A DNA stretch of 10,554 nt from positions 1 to 10,554 of the forward strand of contig JAQBPS010000475.1 of assembly GCA_028287415.1 (NCBI GenBank), given 5' to 3'. Shown piece after piece: positions 5,826 to 10,554 of the stretch. The notes under the pieces were generated by a model. The model had not been told where the DNA came from, searched no databases, and was given only the letters and a program-made list of their open reading frames with translations. The position numbers and the translations under genes were made by a program. This stretch comes from Bacillota bacterium (GTDB lineage: Bacteria; Bacillota; Sulfobacillia; Symbiobacteriales; Symbiobacteriaceae). Every line of letters starts with the position of its first letter. Position 1 is the stretch's first letter.

Positions 5826-6746
5826 TCACTGCCTCCTTTCGGCGGCGGACCATGCGGTGCGGACCGTCAGCGTGCGCTGGTAATCGTGGAGCGCAGCGGC
5901 CAGTTCGGCATGGAGGCGATCGGCCGCCTCCCGGTGAACGCAGGCCTGCTCCGCCAGGGCGGCGGCATGCAGTCGCGCAGCCTCGGTGTGAGCGGCACGG
6001 AGCTTTGCCAGCTCCGACGCCAGTCCGTCCAGCTCCGGGTGCTGCTGCCGCCTGGCCGCGCGCACCCGGCGCAACAGCGACTGCCGCTCCCGACGCAAGG
6101 CGTGGCTACTACGCGTCATAGCGTGCAACTGCACGTCCCGCAGGCGGATTCGCCGGGCCAGCTTCTGCTGCTCCCACGGGGAGGGTTGCCGCGGCGGTTC
6201 GGGCTGTGTGATGAACTCGTGCATCAGCACCTTCCCGAACAGCAGCAGCGCGCGGTAGCGGCTTGCCTGGGCGGGGGAAAGCGCAGCCATGACCGCGGGC
6301 ACCGTGTCGCCCAAACCGTGGTGCCGCAGCGCCGAGATGACCTGCGGTGCGCCATACCAGTCGACCGAGGGCAGGAGCGCCGTGACGCCCTCCGGCCCCC
6401 GCAGCTTACGGATGCCCCGGAAGTCGAGCGTGAGTGCACGCTGAAGGAACGCCTGGCGCAGGATCGGGTCCCGCCACCGCCGCAGAATGTAGCGCCCCAG
6501 GCGGTATTCGTCGTATGTCAGTTCGATGGGAAAGCTGATGCGGGCCGCCTGAAGGTTTGACACGATCTGCTTGTGATCCACATAGTCCATGTAATGTGCG
6601 GCCTGAAGGAAATCTTCGGCCTCCTCGTCCGGATACTGGGCGGCCTCCGGGCACGCGGCGTAGCGCCGCTCCTGATCGGCGGCAAATTCCGCCGCCACGG
6701 ATGCCGCGATCTCCCGTAGGACAAGGTAACGCCTGCCCCGAACCAC
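5826..6746 (-). CDS. Helical plus coiled-coil protein, paralogous to the RNase H-like protein's N-domain
   Basis: A 306-residue protein of unknown function. Residues 39-97 align without gaps to residues 36-94 of the downstream RNase H-like protein with 19 identities, including PD-EAE-F, AA, Y-D, ILRRW and a following D and R. Residues about 195-295 are Arg/Ala/Glu/Gln/His-rich and helical, probably a coiled coil. There is no RNase H part, signal peptide or membrane segment. It reads like a nuclease-less partner of the next gene: same front half, coiled coil that could pair with the partner's. The stop is 2 nt before the partner's ATG, and the partner's SD lies inside the last codons, so translation is likely coupled. 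The GTG at 6746 is chosen because AAAGGAGG lies exactly 8 nt upstream; a GTG at 6755 would overlap that SD. Confidence 0.8.
   Translation of the reverse strand: MVRGRRYLVLREIAASVAAEFAADQERRYAACPEAAQYPDEEAEDFLQAAHYMDYVDHKQIVSNLQAARISFPIELTYDEYRLGRYILRRWRDPILRQAFLQRALTLDFRGIRKLRGPEGVTALLPSVDWYGAPQVISALRHHGLGDTVPAVMAALSPAQASRYRALLLFGKVLMHEFITQPEPPRQPSPWEQQKLARRIRLRDVQLHAMTRSSHALRRERQSLLRRVRAARRQQHPELDGLASELAKLRAAHTEAARLHAAALAEQACVHREAADRLHAELAAALHDYQRTLTVRTAWSAAERRQ
5832..5839 (-). promoter_or_regulatory. SD inside the upstream gene that fixes the RNase H-like protein's start
   Basis: AAAGGAGG on the minus strand, 8 nt before the ATG at 5823-5821. It overlaps the codons for the last residues (ERRQ) of the upstream protein. 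The longer frame opening at 5853 begins before this SD and has none of its own. Confidence 0.75.
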
Positions 6747-6754
6747 CGCCGACA

Positions 6755-6762
6755 CCTCCTTT
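6755..6762 (-). promoter_or_regulatory. SD that fixes the start of the first operon gene
   Basis: AAAGGAGG on the minus strand, identical to the SD of the second gene and with the same 8-nt spacing to its GTG (6746). The matched sites suggest similar initiation rates for the two proteins. Confidence 0.7.
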
Positions 6763-6765
6763 ATA

Positions 6766-6780
6766 TATCCTTGAAGGATA
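6766..6780. promoter_or_regulatory. 15-bp perfect palindrome just upstream of the SD: possible operator
   Basis: TATCCTT-G-AAGGATA, 7-bp arms around one base. It ends 3 bp from the SD of the first operon gene, in an A/T-rich island (6759-6802) within high-GC DNA. A candidate -35 (TTGAAA on the minus strand, 6790-6795) lies 9 bp upstream, which would place the palindrome on the -10 region or early transcript; the -10 (AAGGAT, 17 bp away) is poor. It could be an operator for a dimeric repressor. It is too short for a terminator. Confidence 0.45.
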
Positions 6781-6823
6781 ATACGGAAGTTTCAAGCATA
6801 AAGTTCGGGGCATGCTGCTTACC

Positions 6824-7657
6824 TCACCAGCTCTTGCCATCCCGCCCGTCGATGTACAGGGGGTGCTCCGGCGGCTGCCCCTCACACCAGTACTTGTCGA
6901 AGTCGGTGACGCCGGCCTCGCCCAGGATTTCCTCGTCGGTCAGTTGGCGGCCGGTGCAGCGGGACGGCTCCTGCCGCAGAATCGCCATCACTGCGTCACA
7001 CATGATCGCGGGTGTCCGCCACACGGTCCGGTCGCCCAGGCCGTAGTTGATGACGGCGGCAGTCTCGATGGGTGTGACCGGCCAGAGCGCATTTGCAGCG
7101 ATGTTGTCCGCCCGATGCTCCTCAGCAATGCCGATCGCCAACCGGGCCATCCCCATTTTGGAAATCATATAAGCGACCATGCCCGGGTTCGCCCGCGTGC
7201 TGATCGCCGGGGCCATGTTGATGATGTGGCCCCACCGCTGCCGCTGCATGTGCGGCAGGACATACTGCGAGCATAGGAATGCGGCGCGCACGTTGACGCC
7301 CATGACCAGGTCGAACCGTTTGGCGGGCGTATCCAGGACCGACTGCCACCAGAGGGCGCCGGCATTATTGATGAGGATATCGACCCGCCCGAACTCGGCC
7401 ATGGCCTGCTCAACCATGGTGGCGATCTCCGTTTCCTCCCGTACGTCCACCTTGCACGCCAGCGCCCGGCGCCCTCGCTCCCGCACGGCCTCCGCCGTTT
7501 CGTAGATGTTGCCGGGCAGCTTCTCCCGGGACCGCTCGCTCTTGGCAGCGACGACAATGTCGGCGCCCTCCTCCGCCAGACGCAGGGCGAGCGCCTTGCC
7601 AATGCCCCGGCTGGCGCCCGTGATGATCGCTACCCTTCCCTCCAACATGCTGCCCAC
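6824..7657 (-). CDS. Short-chain dehydrogenase/reductase, HSDL2-like
   Basis: A 277-residue SDR-fold oxidoreductase using NAD(P)H; the substrate is unknown. It has the cofactor motif TGASRGIG (13-20), DV (71-72), NNAG (97-100), the structural Asn122 and the active-site pair Tyr163/Lys167 (YMISK). The region after KLPGNIY (47-52), then PAKRFDLVMGVN, NALWP, and the C-terminal GEAGVTDFDKYW is the pattern of the HSDL2 type rather than of FabG. The catalytic serine is not obvious: the segment that should carry it reads INMAPAIST (146-154), with Ala149-Pro150 where Ser is expected and Ser153 as the nearest candidate. GTG start at 7657 with an AGGGGG SD (7666-7671) 8 nt upstream. It diverges from hemE across 146 bp. 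Its stop is 77 bp before the two-gene operon, with no clear terminator, so some read-through is possible. Confidence 0.9.
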   Translation of the reverse strand: MGSMLEGRVAIITGASRGIGKALALRLAEEGADIVVAAKSERSREKLPGNIYETAEAVRERGRRALACKVDVREETEIATMVEQAMAEFGRVDILINNAGALWWQSVLDTPAKRFDLVMGVNVRAAFLCSQYVLPHMQRQRWGHIINMAPAISTRANPGMVAYMISKMGMARLAIGIAEEHRADNIAANALWPVTPIETAAVINYGLGDRTVWRTPAIMCDAVMAILRQEPSRCTGRQLTDEEILGEAGVTDFDKYWCEGQPPEHPLYIDGRDGKSW

Positions 7658-7733
7658 AGATCCAGCCCCCTTTCCTTGCTACTCAAACTGTTCTGTCCGC
7701 CCGCCCCCACCTCCTGCCAGCGCTTTTTGGTGC

Positions 7734-7762
7734 TGGACCAGGTATCGCCGAAATGTTTTAAT
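7734..7762 (+). promoter_or_regulatory. Candidate extended -10 promoter for the haem operon
   Basis: A -35-like TGGACC (7734-7739; 4 of 6), a 17-bp spacer and a -10 TTTAAT (7757-7762; 5 of 6), preceded by TG one base before it (7754-7755), i.e. an extended -10. Transcription would begin near 7769, giving a leader of about 35 nt before hemE. The rest of the 146-bp gap between the divergent genes shows no better pair on this strand. Confidence 0.5.
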
Positions 7763-7782
7763 GGGTAGGGTAAGAGCCTCGC

Positions 7783-7789
7783 AAAGGAG
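7783..7789 (+). promoter_or_regulatory. hemE SD with unusual spacing
   Basis: AAAGGAG lies 14 nt before the hemE ATG (7804) but 4 nt before another ATG (7794) in a different frame. Neither distance is the 8 nt seen for most genes in this window. No other SD lies closer to hemE, and an in-frame stop (7792-7794) rules out an earlier hemE start. Confidence 0.5.
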
Positions 7790-7793
7790 CCTG

Positions 7794-7817
7794 ATGCTGC
7801 CACATGCTCAAGAATGA
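7794..7817 (+). other. Possible 7-codon leader ORF overlapping the hemE start
   Basis: An ATG at 7794 opens a short frame, MLPHAQE, that stops (TGA 7815-7817) 12 bases inside hemE in another frame. Its ATG is near the only SD. If translated, ribosomes would stop just past the hemE ATG and could restart there. It may also be chance, with the 14-nt spacing simply tolerated. Confidence 0.3.
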
Positions 7818-8844
7818 CCGACTCCTCCGCGCCTGTCGCCGCCAGCCGGTGGACCGTACGCCGGTCTGGTTTATGCGCCAGGCAGGGCGCTACCAGCCCG
7901 AGTATCGCGCCATCAAGGAAAAGTACACCCTCTTTGAGATCTGTGAGCAGCCGGAGCTCTGCGCAGAGGTGACGATGCTTCCGATCAAGCAGCTCGGCGT
8001 TGACGCTGCGATCCTCTTCTCCGACATCATGACCCCGGTGCGGGGCATGGGCGTGGACGTGGTGCTTAACCCCGGCCCGATCCTGGCCCGGCCCATTCGC
8101 ACGATGCAGGACGTGGCGGCGCTACGGCCGCTTGATGTCGAGGCAGCGATCCCCTACGTGACGGAGACGATCAGAATTCTGGTGCGCGAACTGGACGTGC
8201 CCCTGATCGGTTTTGCCGGCGGCCCGTTCACCGTGGCCAGCTACATGGTGGAGGGCGGTCCCTCCAAGGATTACGCCCGGGTCAAGGGCATGATGTACAG
8301 CGAACCGGACACCTGGTTCGCCCTCATGGAGAAGCTGTCCGCCATGACGGCAGACTACCTGCTCGCGCAGATTGCGGCGGGTGCGCATGTCGTCCAGCTG
8401 TTCGACAGCTGGGTTGGCAACCTGACCATTGCCGACTACGACCGCTATGTGAAGCCGTACAGCAAGCGGGTGGCTGACGCCGTCCGGGCCACCGGCACCC
8501 CATTCATCCACTTTGGTTTCGGCACCGGCCACCTGCTCCAGTCCATGGCCGGCATCGGGGTGGACGTGCAGGGCGTGGACTGGAAGGAGGAGCTGGATGC
8601 GGCCTGGGCCCGCATCGGCCATAATGTGGCGGTGCAGGGCAACCTGGACCCCATCGCCCTCTACGCGCCCACAGCGGTATTGGATGCCAAGGTAAAGGAT
8701 ATTCTCCGCCGCTCGGGCGGGCGCCCGGGCCATATTTTCAACCTGGGTCACGGCATCCTGCCCACGACGCCCATGGCGGCCGTGCAGCGCGTGGTCGAGC
8801 TTGTTCACAGCATTGATCCGAAGGAGATGAGCCGGCTTGGCTAA
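7804..8844 (+). CDS. hemE: Uroporphyrinogen decarboxylase
   Basis: A 346-residue cytoplasmic enzyme that removes four acetate carboxyl groups from uroporphyrinogen III to give coproporphyrinogen III. The family signature PVWFMRQAGRYQPEY (residues 20-34) contains the substrate-binding Arg25 and Arg29; Asp74 (ILFSDIMTP) matches the catalytic aspartate. The second signature GFAGGPFTVASYMVEGG carries Tyr147. FDSWVG (200-205) and FNLGHGILP with His316 complete the active site. The length is normal and no residue is missing. The ATG at 7804 is the earliest possible start because of an upstream in-frame stop. It is the first gene of a hemE-hemH-hemY operon; its last codons overlap the hemH start by 8 bases. 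Confidence 0.97.
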   Translation: MLKNDRLLRACRRQPVDRTPVWFMRQAGRYQPEYRAIKEKYTLFEICEQPELCAEVTMLPIKQLGVDAAILFSDIMTPVRGMGVDVVLNPGPILARPIRTMQDVAALRPLDVEAAIPYVTETIRILVRELDVPLIGFAGGPFTVASYMVEGGPSKDYARVKGMMYSEPDTWFALMEKLSAMTADYLLAQIAAGAHVVQLFDSWVGNLTIADYDRYVKPYSKRVADAVRATGTPFIHFGFGTGHLLQSMAGIGVDVQGVDWKEELDAAWARIGHNVAVQGNLDPIALYAPTAVLDAKVKDILRRSGGRPGHIFNLGHGILPTTPMAAVQRVVELVHSIDPKEMSRLG

Positions 8845-9781
8845 GGAAACGATCGGCGTATTGGTGATGGCGTATGGCACGCCGGACAAGCCCGAGGATA
8901 TCCTCCCTTACTATACCGACATCCGCCGGGGGCGGGTACCATCGGATGAGCAGCTGGCCGAGCTGACAGGCCGCTATGCAGCGATCGGCGGCGGCTCCCG
9001 GCTGAACGAGATCTCCCGGGCGCAGGCGGCCAATCTGGGCCGGGTGCTGAATGAGGGCTCGGCGGACGTGGTGTACCGGGTCTACCAGGCGAATCGGCAC
9101 TGGGCGCCCTGGATCAGCGACGTCGTCAAGCAGATGGCTGAGGACGGCATCGAGCGCGCAGTCGCGATCGTGCTGGCGCCCCAGGGCTCGAAAATGAGCT
9201 CCGGCGCGTACTTCGACCGGGTGGACGCGGCTAACGCTGACCTGCCCGTGCCGATCAACTTCAGCTATGTGTTCAACTGGCATCTGGAGCCCGCCTATAT
9301 CGAGGCTGAGGCCGAGAAGGTGGCGGAGGCCCTGGCCAAGTTCCCGGAGCGCAGCCGGGAGCAGCTTGCGGTGATGTTCACCTGCCACAGCCTGCCGGAG
9401 CGGATTCTCACCTGGCAGGATCCGTACCCGGAGCACCTGCGGGAAATCGGCGAGGCCGTGGCCGGGCGTCTTGGCCTGAAGAACGTCCACTACGGCTACC
9501 AGAGCGCCGGCCGCACCCCGGAGCCCTGGCTCGGGCCGGACGTGCGCGACGCCGTGGCCGCCCTCGCTGAGGCCGGCGAAAAGGCAGTGCTGGTCTGCTC
9601 CGTTGGCTTCATTTCCGATCATTTGGAGGTCCTCTACGACCTGGACATTGAGATGCGGGAGGCCGCCCGGGAGCTGGGCGTGCATTTTGAGCGCATGGCC
9701 ATGCTGAACGATTCGCCCCTGCTGGCCGAGGCGATGGCGGCTGCTGTGCGCAAGGCGCTGGACGGCGGCGAAGTGGCATGA
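8837..9781 (+). CDS. hemH: Ferrochelatase of the coproporphyrin (Gram-positive) type
   Basis: A 314-residue enzyme (also called cpfC) that inserts ferrous iron into a porphyrin. In Gram-positive bacteria with this gene order the substrate is coproporphyrin III. The N-terminus GVLVMAYGTPDKPEDILPYYTDIRRGR and the DPYPEHLREI and WLGPDV segments match the Bacillus enzyme closely. Key residues sit where expected: Tyr13 (iron ligand in the Bacillus type), His184 (FTCHSLPE) and Glu264 (SDHLEVLYD). There is no transmembrane tail, as expected for the soluble type. It starts at a TTG (8837) inside the end of hemE; an AAGGAG (8821-8826) lies 10 nt upstream. Its stop overlaps the next start (ATGA), so the three haem proteins are translationally coupled. 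Confidence 0.95.
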   Translation: MAKETIGVLVMAYGTPDKPEDILPYYTDIRRGRVPSDEQLAELTGRYAAIGGGSRLNEISRAQAANLGRVLNEGSADVVYRVYQANRHWAPWISDVVKQMAEDGIERAVAIVLAPQGSKMSSGAYFDRVDAANADLPVPINFSYVFNWHLEPAYIEAEAEKVAEALAKFPERSREQLAVMFTCHSLPERILTWQDPYPEHLREIGEAVAGRLGLKNVHYGYQSAGRTPEPWLGPDVRDAVAALAEAGEKAVLVCSVGFISDHLEVLYDLDIEMREAARELGVHFERMAMLNDSPLLAEAMAAAVRKALDGGEVA

Positions 9782-10554
9782 AGAACCGGATCATCATCGC
9801 AGGCGGTGGGATCACGGGACTGACGGCGGCCTACCGCCTGCAGCAGAAAGCCCGGGCCGCCGGCGTCGCCGCGGAGATCATTCTGGTTGAGCGGGATGAG
9901 CGGCTCGGCGGCAAGACCCAGACCGAGCTGATCGACGGCCTGGTGATCGAGCAGGGTCCGGATTCGTTCCTCGTGCACAAGCCCTGGTTCGCCCAGCTCT
10001 GCAAGGAGCTGGGCCTGCCCATGGTCGGGACCAATCCGCAGGTAAAGACGACCTACATCTACCACAAGGGCCGGCTCGAGCCGCTGCCCACGGGCATGCA
10101 GCTGATGATCCCGACCGAGGCCGGGCCGTTCCTGAAGTCACGGCTCCTCTCACCGGCGGGCAAGCTGCGGGCAGGGCTGGAGCCGCTGGTGCCGGTCAAG
10201 CGGGGGGATGGCGACGAGTCGATCGGCAGCTTTGTGGGGCGGCGCTTCGGCCAGGAGATGCTGAACAACGTGGCTGGCCCGCTGATGGGCGGCATTCACG
10301 GCGGCGACTTCGACAGCGTCAGCATGAAGGCCACCTTCCCGCAGTTTATGAAGATGGAGCGGGAGCATGGGAGCCTGCTGCTCCAGGGTCGGCGCAACAA
10401 GGCGAACAAGCCCAAGGGCCCGACCGGGAGCGCCTTTCAGACGGTGCCCACCGGGCTCAAGACGGTTGTGGACACGTTGGTGAAGGCGTGCGACGGGGTC
10501 AAGGTGCTGCTGAACACGGCCATCACCGCTGTAGAGCCCGCAGCGGAGGGCTAT
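9778..10554 (+). CDS. hemY: Coproporphyrinogen III oxidase (HemY/CgoX), 5' part only
   Basis: The first 259 residues of an FAD flavoprotein; the gene runs off the window end with no stop. The start ATG overlaps the hemH stop (ATGA) and has no strong SD of its own, so it depends on coupling. The N-terminus KNRIIIAGGGITGLTAAYRL holds the dinucleotide-binding GGGITG (9-14). The ERDERLGGKTQTE segment, EQGPDSFL, and the later GPLMGGIHGGDFDSVSMKATFPQF segment are diagnostic of the HemY/PPOX family. In the Gram-positive pathway this enzyme oxidises coproporphyrinogen III to coproporphyrin III before iron insertion (name cgoX). The visible part is uninterrupted; full family members are about 460-480 residues. 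Confidence 0.95.
   Translation, partial: MKNRIIIAGGGITGLTAAYRLQQKARAAGVAAEIILVERDERLGGKTQTELIDGLVIEQGPDSFLVHKPWFAQLCKELGLPMVGTNPQVKTTYIYHKGRLEPLPTGMQLMIPTEAGPFLKSRLLSPAGKLRAGLEPLVPVKRGDGDESIGSFVGRRFGQEMLNNVAGPLMGGIHGGDFDSVSMKATFPQFMKMEREHGSLLLQGRRNKANKPKGPTGSAFQTVPTGLKTVVDTLVKACDGVKVLLNTAITAVEPAAEGY

Noticed and set aside
5517..6560. 347-codon plus-strand open frame opposite the two-gene operon
   Set aside because: It spans the junction of two coupled minus-strand genes, has no recognisable domain or credible SD, and the paralogy between the minus-strand proteins shows which strand is coding.
7706..7717. GGAGGTG-like SD on the minus strand in the hemE/SDR gap
   Set aside because: No start codon lies at a usable distance and no frame follows before the SDR gene's own SD.
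8738..9685. 315-codon minus-strand open frame opposite hemH
   Set aside because: hemH on the plus strand is certain from its catalytic residues; this is its antisense shadow.
1..10554. CRISPR arrays, tRNA/rRNA genes, insertion sequences, attachment sites
   Set aside because: No regularly spaced repeats, tRNA-like cloverleaf, transposase motifs or paired terminal repeats were seen.

Overview
The window comes from a high-GC bacterium that I infer to be a Gram-positive (Firmicutes-like) organism of the Symbiobacterium type. The evidence is a hemE-hemH-hemY gene order as in Bacillus, strong AGGAGG-like Shine-Dalgarno (SD) sites placed 8 nt before most starts, frequent GTG and TTG starts, and a coproporphyrin-type ferrochelatase. 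The genus is inference; no marker gene here fixes it.

Left part (1-3661, all on the minus strand, read right to left). An aldo/keto reductase is followed by a DUF1028 protein that is coupled, with a one-base gap, to a Yip1-like membrane protein and ends at a strong hairpin terminator. Next comes a separate unit with its own promoter: a TPR repeat protein and, 42 bp after it, the start of a small ORF cut by the window edge (MKRLLIAL...). That pair looks like a Rap/Phr-style sensor and secreted-peptide cassette.

Middle part (3674-6830). A plus-strand EVE-domain gene (predicted modified-base reader) faces a two-gene minus-strand operon and overlaps its end by 137 bp. The operon encodes two proteins with a related N-terminal helical region (19 of 59 identical residues without a gap) followed by a charged, probably coiled-coil region. 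The second protein also carries a C-terminal RNase HI-like domain with a complete set of candidate metal ligands. I do not recognise this pair as a described system, and it is the best candidate for something new here. A palindrome sits just ahead of the operon's first SD. A terminator pointing in the operon's direction lies beyond the EVE gene, so operon transcripts may run antisense across all of EVE.

Right part (6824-10554). An SDR oxidoreductase resembling the HSDL2 type (minus strand) diverges from a haem operon on the plus strand: hemE, hemH (cpfC) and hemY (cgoX, cut by the window end). The three haem genes overlap or nearly touch and make three steps of the coproporphyrin-dependent pathway: uroporphyrinogen to coproporphyrinogen, oxidation to coproporphyrin, and iron insertion. 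In each minus-strand unit the start codons chosen here follow from SD spacing and are often later than the longest possible reading frame. No stretch longer than 300 bases lacks a gene; the largest gap (939-1189) holds a promoter and a terminator.
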